A stretch of 64,000 nt of DNA from Cloeon dipterum (lineage: Eukaryota > Arthropoda > Insecta > Ephemeroptera > Baetidae): the NCBI RefSeq assembly GCF_949628265.1, contig NC_088790.1, forward strand, positions 31,190,545 through 31,254,544. The letters are read 5' to 3'. Shown piece by piece: positions 11,701-24,120 of this stretch. The position numbers and the translations under genes are program-made. Under the pieces are notes generated by a model. That model did not search any database. It was not told the DNA's origin and was given only the letters and a program-made list of their open reading frames with translations. Position 1 is the stretch's first letter. The number at the start of each line of letters is the position of its first letter.

Positions 11701-12219
11701 GAGATTCTTTTCATGGACTACATCATCCAGATTGTTCCAAAATGAGTCGTTTTTTTGTGTTGTTTGGTATTAAGGACTATTGTGACCGTTTTCTTTTGTT
11801 TAAGTTATAGAAAAATTAATTTAAAGAAGGCAAATTTCATATTTTTAGGTGAGATGTTTTAGCTCAAAAATATTCTGCAATTTTTTCGAATTTTTTAATT
11901 AATTTATAACAAAATGCATGACAAATTTTTTTAAAAATAAGGCTTGCATTTGGTTCCTCTTGCCAAGCCCGATCAAACTGATACCAAATTTGATGATCTA
12001 GGTCAAAGTCAAGGGTAATTTTGGTTTTTTAAATTAAATTTTGGTAACGAGCTCCGGATTTTAGAATTTTGAAAATGTACATAAAAGATGTCCAATGATA
12101 GGTGTGAACGTGTTTTAAAATTTAAGAGTGGTATTCTTCATTGTTTTCAAAATATTCCTCTTCAAACCAAAAAAAATACATTTTTTTAATTTTTCATGAT
12201 TTTCAAAATTTTTGCATCT
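11701..12219. other. AT-rich filler
   Basis: No gene or assigned repeat is seen; the sequence runs into the palindromic array at 12.2 kb. Confidence 0.4.
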
Positions 12220-12895
12220 CCAAATCTCGAGTTCTAATCATCACAATTGCATAAACTAAACGTCATTAGACTCGTCTTGAACTCTCCTGAATAACCAAAG
12301 GGTTTAGGGGGTGCTTTCCTTCCACCCCCAATTGCTATAAATATTGGAAAAGCCGTTCAAAAAATTGAAAATAAGTGCGTTTTAATGAAAATTTTGGCAC
12401 TGGGGTTGAAAAGGGGTGAGGGTAAACAACCCCTTACCACTCTGGCTGATCAGGGGAGGTTGCTACGTGTCTAAAGGTGCCTAGTTTTTGCAATTCTAAT
12501 GGTTAGAACCCGAAATTTGGAGTTTTAAATGTTGGCAAAACACGTAATCACGCATTTTTCGACTTTTTCGTATTTTGCAAACTCCAAATTTCGGATTCTA
12601 ACCATCAGAATTGCAAAAACTAAGCACCTTTAGACACGTCTTGACATACCCTGACTAGCTGAAGAGTTTAGGGGGTGCTAACCATCCACCCCTTTCAACC
12701 CTCTGCCGAAATTTTTGAAGTAAAAATGTATTCGAAAGCATTTTTCTCGGTTTTAAAAATATTTTAGTGATTGGGGGTGGAATACAGGCACCCCCTGAAC
12801 CCTTTAGTTGGTATGGGGAGATTAAGACGAGTCTGGTAGTGGGTTGTTTTTGCAATTTTGATTGCTAGAACTCGAGATATGGAGTTGTAAAAATG
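12220..12895. repeat. Palindromic repeat array, family D (2 units)
   Basis: Forward arms begin near 12220 and 12578, reverse arms end near 12525 and 12885; the period is about 358 bp. This array is closely similar over its whole length to the one at 6590-7265, including the sequence that follows the last arm. Confidence 0.87.
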
Positions 12896-13274
12896 TGGAA
12901 ATCACGAAAAAGTCATTTTGAAGTGGAATTTCTCTTAAACTGCTGCTCTGAAATTTTAAAACAAGCTCAAACAAATCATAAGACAATTTTAAAGTAGATT
13001 TTCTTAATTCCAAAATCCAGAGCTTATTTCCAAAATTTAAATTTAAACCTCTTGAATTAACATTAATGACTAAAGACATCAAATTTGATGTCAGTTTGAT
13101 TGAGAATGGCTAGAGAAATCTAAAGAACACTTTTTAATTTACACAACGAGAAGATGAGATCCTGAGGGCTCAAATCCCGTAAAAATAAATATAAAATTGC
13201 AAAAATATTTCCTCTCTGATGGTGTAAATTTTGTTGATTTTGTTTGACATTATGCCAATAATACTGTATTTCAT
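12896..13274. other. AT-rich filler
   Basis: No coding exon or repeat is recognised. Confidence 0.4.
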
Positions 13275-13910
13275 CGGCTAGAAGTCAAAGAGCTGCCATG
13301 GATTTAGGATAAAAGAGTGGAAGTTGCCGAGTCCCTCAATCAATTCCAATTTTGAGAACACACATTCACACAAAGAAGGATGGCTAAGATTTGCGGCTGG
13401 TGAAAACGTCAGGTTGAGTCTGAATGCGCGCGGTGGAAGAGCAAAAGCTTTTTGGCTATCACACGCATATAATATAATACTGGGCCGAACCAACTTTCCT
13501 CTTGGCACCAGCAACGCGCGGCTCGTCGCTTTCAGGGGGAAGGGAGAAGGCAAGGTTCATTCAAAACAGCCGACGAGGCGAACGAAAATTTGGCGTGTGC
13601 TCTTTGTCCCTGCCACTATGTCAAACTAAATCATTGCTTTTCCTACCCGCACGACGGCGACGACAACTCTGGCGGCGCTGGCTATATTTACGTTAGAGCG
13701 AGAAATCAAATTCGATTAACACAAACAGCGTGTTGAAAATTGGGAATGCCGCATCGCAACTCGCGCTGGGGGCTGCGGAATGTACAACAATGTGTCTATG
13801 TGCTTTTACGCCAAAACTAATGGACATTGATAACGAATTTGGAGCACGAGCGCCGTTCTCGAACAGTATGCTATTTATCGCGTTTGTCTCTTGCACTGTG
13901 CGGTAAAATT
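13275..13910. other. GC-richer non-coding island
   Basis: Unique CpG-bearing block with open frames of up to 101 codons on both strands that overlap each other and match no family known to me. Treated as a non-coding or regulatory island. Confidence 0.35.
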
Positions 13911-14589
13911 ATTATTTTGTTTAAAAAACGAGCATGGGTCTTTTCACTTTTTGGATGTCTTTAATTTTATTCCATCCCGTCAGAAGTGGTAATTTAACTT
14001 GAAATTCTATCTGAGAATTTAGTCTTAAATTAATTTTAATGTAGACAATTTAATATTTAAAGCTATGTATAATTTATTTAATGAATTTTAATTATTAACA
14101 CAGTTTAAAATATATTTCCTATTTTTATGATGTTTTAAATAATTAGTAAATTATTATTCCCATTTGCAGATTTATTTTCTTGTATATTAAAAAAAATTAT
14201 GGAATTATTTATAAGTAATCTAGAGCTCTCTAATTCGTGGTCTTAAAAGTACTAAATTAAAATAGAGGACTGATCTCCTATGCTTTTACATTTGTAAATT
14301 ATCCTGCCACAGATCAAAAAACGACATTAAAGTCTCGCTCAATTGATCGACTGATGCCACTTTTTTCAATTAAACGTTGATTGTCGCAAGATAATTGTGT
14401 TTGATAAAAAAAAAATGGTTAAAATGAGCAACAACAAACAAAATGACGTATCGAATGTTCAATTTAGGAGGCCTCTAAAGTGAATCTATATACAGGACAA
14501 TAGAAATTATTTTAATTGTTGGATGCAATACACAATTGTTTTTAAATTAAAAATAATGGACCTTTTGCTAGAGTAAAAATTAAAAATTT
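13911..14589. other. AT-rich filler
   Basis: Very AT-rich; nothing recognised. Confidence 0.4.
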
Positions 14590-14850
14590 CGAATTTTCTC
14601 CAAAATTTCTAGCGCTTGAGCACATTTTCTTGGCAGATTTCGGCTCCTCTAGTCGAGATCTGTTCAACAGCGTATGAAACCTTTTGGGGAAACTCGTTGT
14701 TGTGAAATAAAACAGGATTTTAAGTAAAGAGACAGTGCTAACTTTGCAGACAGTGTTCTAAAAAATTCGCTCAATTGTGGCTTCAACTGAATCCCAAATG
14801 ATAATTTCATGCACTGGTGACAAGAAATTTCCAGGATTTTGTAGTATCAT
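14590..14850. mobile_element. Family H dispersed repeat
   Basis: Same element as at 21490-21730, in the same orientation, with CTTGGCAGATTTCG, GTGAAATAAAAYAGGATTT and GGAGACAGTGC in order. No terminal repeats were recognised. Confidence 0.75.
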
Positions 14851-15349
14851 TCATTTAAACAAACATTATTTATCTTTTAAGCACGTTTTGTTATTATTTT
14901 TTGCATTTTTCCAATTGCTAAATTGCAATAAGAGATTCTAGAAGGTGTTAATTGGACGCCCATTTTAATTTTTTTAAAATTATGAATGGCACCACCCTGA
15001 ATTATGGACGAAATAAATTTTCTTCGATCAGGAAATATGTTTAGGATAATAGAAAAAAAATACTTAGACCCAAAGAGTTGTTAATACGTAAAAAATAATG
15101 CCAAGTAAAAATTTTAGCTCTTAAATTGTTCAAGAAACCATAATCTGTCTAATTCTGTAAATGTTAATCATGAAGCTTAATTTTAAAACAGACAACAACC
15201 TCTTGAATAAGTTTTATTTTACGATATTCATTTATTTCAATCCGAATTCCTAGACAAAATTAATTCAAATCCGTCGGAATGAATTTATTTGGATTTTTTA
15301 GCTTTGCCGAATTTTAATTTTCTGTTAAGCAGAAAGAAAAATAATTAGG
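14851..15349. other. AT-rich filler
   Basis: Nothing recognised. Confidence 0.4.
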
Positions 15350-15945
15350 AGACACTGAGAGCCCTTTCTTTGGCTGTGGACAGCAGGTTGGCGGTCCTGC
15401 CGCTTGCACACACACACACACACTCTGACATAATAGTCGTTAAAAGACCAATTACAGAGTTTGTCAGCGGCACTCCCGAGTCTTATTTGTGCGTGCGAGT
15501 GGACGCGGTTGGCTGTCTTCGCCACAACAAAGGCCTCGAGCGGAGGCCGGCTTGCCGCCTGCAGACGCTGTCGTGAGCGCACCTTGGGAAATCTAGCCAA
15601 CACACACACTCAATAATATCAAAAGGGTGGACGGCAAAGCAAAGCAAAGCAAAGCAGCTTTACAAAGTATGATCGGGCTGCTCCACTCCGGCGACAGCCG
15701 AAACTTCGATTTCCGCTCGGGGGTGAAAGCAAAAAAAACAAACAAACAAACAGCTGTTTTTTGGGTGCATGCGGCCTTTTGCTGACTGCGTGCGTATGGC
15801 AAATAATTTAAAAAGCATGTAGAGATTCTGCCGCAGTATGCAAATTTTTATCACGGCAGGGATGATAGCCTTTTCGGATTTTTGAAATGGAAATGAGTGC
15901 ATGTGTGGTGATAAAAATTAAAAGTTGATTAGAGAGGGTGGAAAT
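15350..15945. other. GC-richer island with simple repeats
   Basis: Unique block holding a (CA)n run at about 15405-15423, an (AAAGC)n run near 15636-15656 and a short (CAAA)n run near 15738. Frames of 60-95 codons on both strands have no exon borders. Confidence 0.4.
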
Positions 15946-16175
15946 CAGCGGGGGCCACGCGCAGATATGGCGTCCGCAGGAGTTTGCTCACGTGAAAATG
16001 CGCGAAAAGAAGCAAGTTTTGGTCAATATTGAGACAAAAATGTAGTAATTGTGTCTTTTGAATCGTAAAATCAAACTCTTGTCACTCGTACGGCAATTCA
16101 TTGTTTCCCACATTCAGACGCCATCATGGATCTGCGCAGTGCGAACCAATTTCACAACACATCTGGCCCCTGCTG
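15946..16175. mobile_element. hAT-type MITE, copy 2
   Basis: A 230-bp copy bounded by CAGCGGGGGCCA and TGGCCCCTGCTG, with a perfect 8-bp target duplication GTGGAAAT on both sides. The interior matches copy 1, including a GATCTGCGCAGTGCGAACC segment. Confidence 0.9.
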
Positions 16176-16869
16176 GTGGAAATCGCTTCGAGAATCATAA
16201 CTTTTAATATCGTAAGAGTGCTTATTGCCCTTAATGCCCTTAAGATATTTTACCAGCTTCAGTTTTCGTGTAATAAAATGTGTATTATGTAATATTTAAT
16301 TAGAATCTACTCTGCGTATTGAAGAAAATATTTTAATCTTTCTATGATGTTCAATTGTCAGGGATTAATTTATTTTTTAATCAATAATAATTATAATGTA
16401 CATGTTTCCAGACACTCTTTATTTAAATACGCTTTTATTAAGAAGATTTAACTACAATAATTGATCAAAATTAAAATTCATACCAAAATTTAAAATACAC
16501 CATAACATCAATTTTTAAAGCCATATAAATCGTTTAAATCAGCTAAAATGTTCCGTGATCAACTGAATTATAAATTTCATATTGCTGATCGGATCACGAA
16601 TATAATTTTCCACTTGTTTGGCAAACCAACCAAATTTTGGTGTGTCAGTTGACACCATTTTTATTTCACAAATAATATTCGTTCACATCAATTTTTTTAA
16701 AAAATAATATGTAAAATAAGCAACAATTCAATCGATTGTTAAAAATAATTCAGTTCAAAGCTTTTATTGGTCAAATACTTATAAATTGTGCCTAAATGGC
16801 TTCTAAGTCGACGCGAAAATTAACTGGGATCATATTAAGAGCCGATCCAATCAATATCCTACGAATAGA
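16176..16869. other. AT-rich filler
   Basis: No gene or assigned repeat is seen. Confidence 0.4.
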
Positions 16870-17420
16870 TTAATTTTGAAGTTTGAAAAACGTGATTTTT
16901 TTAACACTTTCCAAAAGGATAATTCTAAATTCACGATTTCTTCCAAACAGAGGAATCTTAAAGGGTCTTTACCAACTCCGTTACACGCACAGATCTAACG
17001 CTGGTCTGGAAACCGATTTTCAGATTTTTCGCGCCCATAGAAAAATTAAAATTAATTTTTTTCTGTTTTTGACTTCAGAGGCGAACATGGTTTTATTTTT
17101 GTTAAAATTCGGCCGTTTGTCCGATCGTCGACCCCAACCCCTCATTGGACAGGTCCTGAACGGGGCTTTAATCTTCGGTACCCTGACGACCTTTTTCAGG
17201 GTACTCCGCGACCTGAGATCCACTCCCAGGCTTGTTTTTAATGTTTTTTCAGTAATTTTGAGCATATTTTGATGATAATCGTTTACGGTTTTAGACCCTT
17301 GCATGTCACCGACCTTCCCCAGGTTACGTGACCTGAGGACTGTTTTTTGCGCTGTGTCTAAATTGGTTTGAAAACCGTCTAGAGCCGACAATTTTAATTC
17401 AAAAAAATTTCAGTGTTTGA
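16870..17420. mobile_element. Family X dispersed repeat
   Basis: Shares in order AACGTGATTTTTTTAACACT-like sequence, GCCCATAGAAAAATTAAA and the palindromic core ACCCTGACGACCTTTTTCAG with copies at 20.4, 21.0, 36.6 and 45.5 kb. The core is an inverted repeat (ACCCTGA/TCAGGGT). Frames of 123-129 codons lie on both strands over the same bases and look like shadows. Confidence 0.7.
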
Positions 17421-17689
17421 TTGAAGTCAAGAAACCAGCGATAAATATTATTCAAAAGTCACAAAGGTGTTATCCTTTCCGCTGGCAAGGATAAAAACGC
17501 ATCAAAAGATGTAGGACAATATTTTCCGCACTTTATTTTCATCGGTATGTATACAAACAAAAATTTGCATGCGCCGGTGCAATTTTCTCGAGATGGAAGA
17601 TCAACAATCGCCATTGAATGAATTTATATACATTTTTTTTTCGTGTGAAACAGAATCTATAGCATAAATAATTTGCATTTGTCGGCGCG
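17421..17689. other. AT-rich filler
   Basis: Nothing recognised. Confidence 0.35.
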
Positions 17690-18390
17690 GCGGGGTCTAT
17701 TGTAGGGCTAAAATTGCTTTCGTGCGCTGCGGCACAATATGCTGGGAAACTGCTCTCTTTTCACGCTTTCCTGCCGCTATATATACCGCCGGAGAAGAAG
17801 AATCAATTTTAATAAAAAGCAGCAGCAGCAGCAGGCTGATGCTGAGACGGCGGAGAACGGAGAATGGAACGATGTCGTTACAGAAAGAAAGCAGGTGAGA
17901 GCAAAGCAAAATCAATATCAAATAACAAGATGAGGCGAAAAATGTTATAGTGCATGCAGGTGATTTTCCATCACATTTCGCGCGCTCGCGTCTCCCAAAA
18001 TCTCACACACTCGCCGAGACTTTTGTTTCCATCCCTCTGCTCTTTATTATGAACGCCCTGCGTGTTTTTCCCCGAGAAAAAAAAAATATTGCAGCTCCGC
18101 GTGTGAAGGAAAGCTTTCCAAAGAGTGAAGTTGCTGCCTGTCACTGTGAGGCGCGAGATAACAAAAACAAAGGGATTTCTTTCTCTTTCTCTCTCTCTCT
18201 TTGTATAATAAGAGCAGCAGAAAAAGGCCAGCAGCCCAGGGATGAGAAAAAGAGAAAGGCGGCAGAAAGGCCAGCCAGCAGCCACGCAAGAAGTGCTTTT
18301 CGGCCGAGCCCAAGCCTGGCTCTCCGCTGACGATCTGACCGAACAAGTGTGCGGTGGGAAATGATTTCAGTGCTGAAAAATAACATACAT
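17690..18390. other. GC-richer island with CAG run
   Basis: Unique block with a short (AGC)n run at about 17819-17834 and a CT-rich run near 18180-18201. Frames up to 126 codons exist on both strands, but they are mutually overlapping and low in complexity, and no splice-bounded exon is convincing. Confidence 0.35.
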
Positions 18391-19263
18391 TTGATGATAA
18401 GCTTACTTTCGGGCTATGCCAGCACGCTTAAAATTCGAGATTTTTTACAACGATGACCATGAGCTCCAAAGGGTTCGCAAAAATTTGCAGTGCGCAAAAA
18501 AATCAGCTGCATGGAAAGAGAACAATAATTTTTTCTGCATCTATCCAAAGAGGTCAAATTTTGCACACAAAAAAATCAGAAAATTTCGAGAATTTCGATG
18601 AGTGTTAAATTTTCGGTCTTTCGGTGACTTTTATAATAATTTTGAAAATGCGGAAAATTACCAAAAAAACACGCTTGCGAATAGCAATTTCAATTGTAAA
18701 TTACAGTTGAAAAAATTAATTTCTGATTTAAATTTAGATATTTTCCATTTAGAAGGAGGACACTAATCATTTGTGCTTTTCATCAGCAGCATAATTGAAG
18801 TTAAAAAAAATCTATTAGCAGTTTTCTAGCCATTTTTACATTTTTAAAATATAAAATACTAGAAAAATAAAAGATTAAAGAAAAGTAGACAGTTTTAAAG
18901 GCCAAAAATAAATAAAATTATCAATCGTGAGAGTTTATTAAATTTATTGTTTGTGAAAGAACCAAGGAACAGTTAAATTTCAGATTTTGCTAATTTTCTT
19001 TAAATATTACCTAATGATTTTTTGCTTGATTTTGATCCCTCTTGTTGCGATTTATCAAATGGTGTGCAGATTTTGAGGGAAAGAATCCCTAAATTGTGAA
19101 ATAAACCGTAATTTTACGGTAAAGGAGACACTGATGCTCTTGAGCTGGTTTTAAATGGTACCTTTGATGGAAATTTTTAGCTTTTACCTAATTTCAAAAA
19201 GAATTAAAAGGATTTTTCTTAAATTTTCTTCACTGGTTTACTTAAAATTTATTTTGTAGGATC
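18391..19263. other. AT-rich filler
   Basis: Nothing recognised apart from AT-rich sequence with stops in all frames. Confidence 0.4.
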
Positions 19264-19543
19264 CAACGGGGTCCAGATGTGCGACAAAACTGGTTCGCAC
19301 TGCGCAGATCCAAGATGGCGTCTGAATGTGGGAAAGAAAAAGCTCTCTTTGGATTGCCGTACAAGTGTCAAGAGTTTGTTTTTACGATCCAAAAGACACA
19401 ATTAGTTCAGAGTAATGCAAATTATGCGTCAGAATATTGACAAAAACTTCTGCTTCTTTTCGCGCTTTTGTACGTGACAATTTTTTCGCGCCATGCTTCA
19501 CCGGACGCCATATCTGCGCGTCGCACCAATCTGGCCCCCGCTG
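19264..19543. mobile_element. hAT-type MITE, copy 3
   Basis: A 280-bp copy with termini CAACGGGGTCCAGAT and ATCTGGCCCCCGCTG and the same interior as the other copies. Flanking 8-mers do not match, so this insertion is older or its ends are rearranged. Confidence 0.82.
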
Positions 19544-20439
19544 ACCTTTTCAGGGCTAAACTCGGAAAAATGCGGACAAACCAAAGCTGGTTTTATTTTT
19601 ACGCGAAAAAAATTATCAGAGATCAAGAAAATATTGCAAGGGATCCTAAAATAAATCCGAGTTGATATAAAAAGGCTCATGGGTTGAGCAAGCTGTTTTT
19701 TGGTGATAATCGAGCGTCGAGTGGGCGCCCCCGAAATGCTCGTTTTCTCATTAGCCAGCGAGCGAGTAAAGCAGAGCTTCCCTTTTCGCATCTTTTCACG
19801 AATTCCAGCGGCAAAGGCTGGGAAATCCGTCCGCCCGCCCGCTCGCCGACTTGAACTATGGCTGCGGGTCAATTTGAAAAGGATTCAAAGGCTAATAAGA
19901 GTAGGTGAAGCAGGAATGCCGCGCCGCGCGCCGTGCACTCTGCATCAGGAGCTTCAAAGCGACGCGCGCTGGAATTTGAATAAGTGGCCCGCTCGACGAG
20001 CCTTGAATATTACATGAGCAGCCAACAACTTATTCTCATTTTTCGCGTCCCGAATATTCTTTTATCCCCCAGTAGACTAATAAGTCTCCGCGTGCTGTCT
20101 GCCTGCTTTGAGAAATATCCTTCAGCGCTTTGAATTACTATACACTCGCCCAGCTGCTGTTGCATCCTCGCGTTCTCACAGCCAACAGAGAGAAGAGACC
20201 CTGCACTTCATACTTGGCTTCATTTTTCAAGAAGAGAAGTAGCTAACTCGCTGATAAAATCGCGTTTGGGACGCTCAGCAGCGCTGGGATTCAGGTTTCT
20301 TGGCAAACGAAACCGAAAGAAAATGGTTCAACCCCTAATTTTTATTTTTCTCATTTTGAAAGCAGATTAAATAGACGAAACTTGATTTTATTCATTCATG
20401 GTGGTTTATTGATTTCCCTTAAAATAATAGAAAATTTTT
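19544..20439. other. GC-richer island, then filler
   Basis: From about 19690 to 20280 the base composition is normal, with CpG-rich patches (for example near 19820-19990). Frames of about 105-124 codons are overlapping and lack exon borders. No gene is called. Confidence 0.35.
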
Positions 20440-20740
20440 AGTTAATATTTTCGTTTTTTTCGCCTTTGGGGCCGAAAATGGGTTTATTATTGTTAAAATT
20501 CGGCCGTACGTCCGATCATCGACCACGACCCCTCATCAGAAAGATCTTTGATTGGGCTTTAATCTGCAGTACTCAAAATACCTTTTTCAGGGTACCCTGC
20601 GACCTGAGATCCGCTCCCTTGTCGGTTTTTAATGTTTTTTCAGTAATTTTGAGCGCATTTTAGAGATACTTGGTGACTATTTTAGACCCTTGCCAATCAC
20701 TGACCTTCCCCAGGTCACTAAACCTTTAATTTCCTTCCGT
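20440..20740. mobile_element. Family X dispersed repeat
   Basis: Partial copy closely matching 17085-17330, with TTATTRTTGTTAAAATTCGG, CCTTTTTCAGGGTACCC and GACCTTCCCCAGGT in order. Confidence 0.7.
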
Positions 20741-21480
20741 TTGGAACCCTGATTGAAAACAAAGGCTAGCCGCTTTTTCCTTGAATCCAAAATGGGAAGG
20801 TTTTCGGGGGTTGAAAGATCGCCTGCAACCGAATTTCGAAAAAAAACCTTGAGCAATCAGTATCTCTATTCACGATGAATCGAAGCGGACCAATTACGGC
20901 CCATTTGGGCCCACAAGGACCCCGCAAAAAAAATTAAACCCGAAGGAAAATGACGATTTTCTATTTTTGACCGGCTCATGGGGCCCGAATAGGACCCTGT
21001 GTGGACCCCAATCGGCTAGAATTAAACACCGTTCGACGCGGAATTTAATAGGCATCAATTTTATTTTTAGTTCAGCCAAATCAAAACCATACAGCCTGAG
21101 TTATTAATTTTCAAAGTCCAAAAATCGTGTTTTTTTTACACTTTTCCTGTTCGGAAATGGAAAATTCTTCATTTTTTCCACAAATGGATGCAGATTGCGA
21201 TCTTTGCTGTTCCATCGCACACGTAGGCTCAACACCAGTCTGGGAACTGATTTTGAGTATTTTAGCGGCCATAGAAAAATTAAATTTGATTTTTTTTCTT
21301 TTTTTTTCTTCGGCAAGCATAGCCAAAAATGGTTTTCTTTTTGTTAAAATTCGACGGGTTGATGGATTTCAAATCAAAAGGTCTTAAACGAAAGATATCA
21401 GCGATCCTTACCGACTGATTTACCCTGACGACCTTTTCCAGGGTACCCCACCCTGAGATCAGCCGCGGAGCCACTTTTCG
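20741..21480. mobile_element. Family X dispersed repeat
   Basis: A further copy from about 21080, with GCCATAGAAAAATTAAATT and TACCCTGACGACCTTTTCCA. The preceding 300 bp (GGACCC-type words near 20900-21010) appears to belong to the same or a neighbouring element; it has no coding capacity. Confidence 0.6.
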
Positions 21481-21489
21481 AGATTTTTC

Positions 21490-21730
21490 CAACGCTTTTT
21501 CTTGGCAGATTTCGATTCCTCTCGTCGATATGTGTCCAAAAGCGTATGAAATCTTTTAGGGAAACTCTTTTTTGTGAAATAAAATAGGATTTCAAGTAAG
21601 GAGACAGTGCCAACTTTGCAGCCACTTTTCTCAAAAATTTACGCTACCCCTTAGCTCAATTTTTGCTCCAACTAAATCCAAAAGGAATCAGTTCATGCAT
21701 TGCCAACAAGCATTTTCCAAGATTTTGCAG
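21490..21730. mobile_element. Family H dispersed repeat
   Basis: Matches 14590-14850 directly and 10440-10760 as reverse complement. It follows a family X copy without a gap. Confidence 0.75.
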
Positions 21731-22774
21731 CAAAACAGAAAACATCAGAGAAAAACAAAAGCGAATTTCGAGGAGACAGAGCTCAGGTTATAATAACAGA
21801 AGCAGGAGAAGATCGAAAAAAAATATATTTTCAGCTTTCACTCTTCACTCGGCTGCTTGATCTGGCAAATAACAAGCATATATAAATGCACATAGTGACG
21901 TGCGTTGCGAGTGCGAGAGCTCCGAATACAAACACGTCGATCTGTCGGCACGGATTTTATCCTGCTGCCTTTCAAGAGGCCGGCTGCCGACTCACTGCTC
22001 TGCCAAAGGTGTCTTATTTTCTCTCTCTTTCTCTCTTGATATTTTATGCATGCGCAAAATCCGAGAAGGAGAAGAAAAAAACTACACAGTTTGAAATAAT
22101 TTTCCCGGCCATTAATCCGCGGAAAACAAAGGCAGATGGCGTCGCAAATCGCTGGGCTGCGGCTGATTCAATTATTACGAGGGGAGCGAGGCCCTTTCGC
22201 TTTTGTTGTTGCTTGCCGGGCCGGCGTGAAAGGTTCGGGGTCGCAGAATCCGAGTCTATGCCGCTGGTCATTCCAACCCTAAAAGGAAGCGCACACGCTT
22301 TGTTCCAAAGAGATAATCTCTGAGGCGTCCTCAAGGTTTTAGCATGAAAATTAAATTTATGCTGCAAAATGGACACAAAGAGCAGAATAAATTCATTTTC
22401 AAGGCATTGTTTCTAGCAATAATTCTTTTCTCGTGGTCAAATTTCTTTGTTTTTCTGAACTTACAGACAAATATTCATTTTATAAAATCTCAAAATTCAT
22501 TTTTGAACTTTTTTGAAAATTTCAGGGTGATTTCAAAATTTATTTTCGGAAAATCGATCTATAAATTTAGAAAAAACGGATATTTAATTTTTTTTTTTGC
22601 AATTATTGTCACCGCCAAATTTTGTCAGAATTGTCTTGATCTTCCCAAATTTAATTTAGAGCTTAAGAGGTGTTTATTTTAAAATTTTAATTGGGAAAAA
22701 GGATTTATTTTCCAGTCACTTTGTGCAACTGGAGGGCTTCCACCAACCCTTCTGCAAATCTGCACTGAACCACC
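21731..22774. other. GC-richer island (21840-22330), AT-rich flank
   Basis: The island carries frames of up to 145 codons on plus and 110 on minus that overlap each other. Composition is normal, but no family, start context or splice pair supports a gene. From 22330 on it is AT-rich filler. Confidence 0.35.
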
Positions 22775-23205
22775 GGGGTCTGGGTTGCGATCTGTTTTGT
22801 TTCCCGCCCGTCAGAAGTAAATATTGCGTCAAAATTTATAGTTGTTTGAATATTCGCCCATTTTGAAGCTGCGCAGTAAACTTGTGCGCATGTTAAGCGT
22901 GCGCAGTATGCTCTGATTGCTTCTTTATCTCAAAGAAAAGCTGAAACTCATTAATGCGCATGCGTGAACAAAATTAAAACCTTCTGCGCAGTCGTAATTT
23001 CCACCGGGGGCCGGGTTGCGATCTGTGTTAATTCCCGCCGGTCAGAAGTCAATATGGCGTCGAAATAATGGCGGCCAATCAGAAGCGTCGAAAAAGAGGC
23101 GTGCCGACCTAATAATTTCATTCCCGCGTATTTTGTGACATTTCTATTGCCCTGATGTGCCATCTAACGGTTGATTCGCCAATTACCGGGCTAATCAGCT
23201 GTTCG
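22775..23205. mobile_element. Family C element
   Basis: Contains, in order, the CACCGGGG..GGGTTGCGATCTG block, the CTGCGCAGTAAACTTGTGCG segment, a CGCATGCGTG site, a second CACCGGGGGCCGGGTTGCG block and the end GCCATCTAACGGT. The two CACCGGGG blocks show an internal duplication. Confidence 0.82.
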
Positions 23206-23859
23206 TCATGAATTATATTATATTTATAAGTTAAAAAAAATGATCAGCCTCAATTCCACAACCCGGAGGCATCTCGGCAGTCGGGTTCATCGGTTTACCG
23301 GTGCAAACGCCTTAGTGTTTTCCTTTCCAGTTGTTTGCCCATGTAACCTGCAGGCGGGAAGGCAGCAGCGCGCGTCGCTGTCTTCGTAATTGGATTACGC
23401 AAAGTGCTTCCTCAAATATTTCAAACGTCTCCAGCAGCCGCAGCAGCCGGGCCGGGCGGCTGCTGCACCGCGCGCGCGACAGCTTATTTTTTCTGTCTCC
23501 CCGCCGCCGTGTCTCGGACCCCAGCAGCCGGCTGTTGTCCAAACAAACCATCTTCGTTGCTCTGCGGCAACTCACCTAAAGAGTTAATTAAATTACTGGG
23601 AACGGTATAGCGGTGCAGAAAAGAAGAAGCGCCCGCCATGTGCGAGCCGGCCTTCGCGTGATTGCCGCCCGTTTGAACCAAAAACACGCGTTTCTGTCGC
23701 CCCCAGACCCCAGACGACGTAATTTGCGCTTTTTATGCATGTTTAGATCTTGTCTCACTTCTAAAATGCAATCAGCACCGTTAATTTCTTTTAAAAAAGA
23801 CAGGAAGAAGCAGCATAGAGATTTTATTTCACTGTCTAAATGATAATGAATCAATTAAG
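23206..23859. other. GC-richer non-coding island
   Basis: Among the most GC-rich blocks of the left half, with CAG/GCAGC words near 23432-23465 and 23520-23530. Overlapping frames on both strands look like composition effects. Possible regulatory island. Confidence 0.35.
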
Positions 23860-24120
23860 TTAATTTTCAGACGAATTTTGTGTGAAAATAGTGAATTTGA
23901 GAAAAATTTTCTCAGTAGGCAAAAACAGGAAATTTAATCAGCTTTCTGAATTGAGGCAGTTTTTGACGCTATTATCAACTGCTAAATTTTAATCAGGCCA
24001 AAAACACACCCCTGCAATTTTTAAAAAAATAAAAAACAGCTTTCAAGACTCAAAAGAACTATTTTTTTATCTTCTCACTGTTAAATTTTCGTAATTTTTC
24101 TCACCCCGGAAGTTCTCATT
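23860..24120. mobile_element. Family G dispersed repeat (inverted)
   Basis: Reverse complement of the elements at 32195-32600 and 43670-44060; TTTAATCAGGCCAAAAACAC here matches GTTTGGCCTGATTAAAATTC there. No coding capacity. Confidence 0.75.

Noticed and set aside
16883-17391. Frames of 123-129 codons on both strands
   Set aside because: They lie inside a dispersed family X repeat and are not kept open in its other copies.
17950-18346. 126-codon plus and 99-104-codon minus frames
   Set aside because: They overlap each other, are built on CT/GA-rich low-complexity sequence, and show no splice sites or family likeness.
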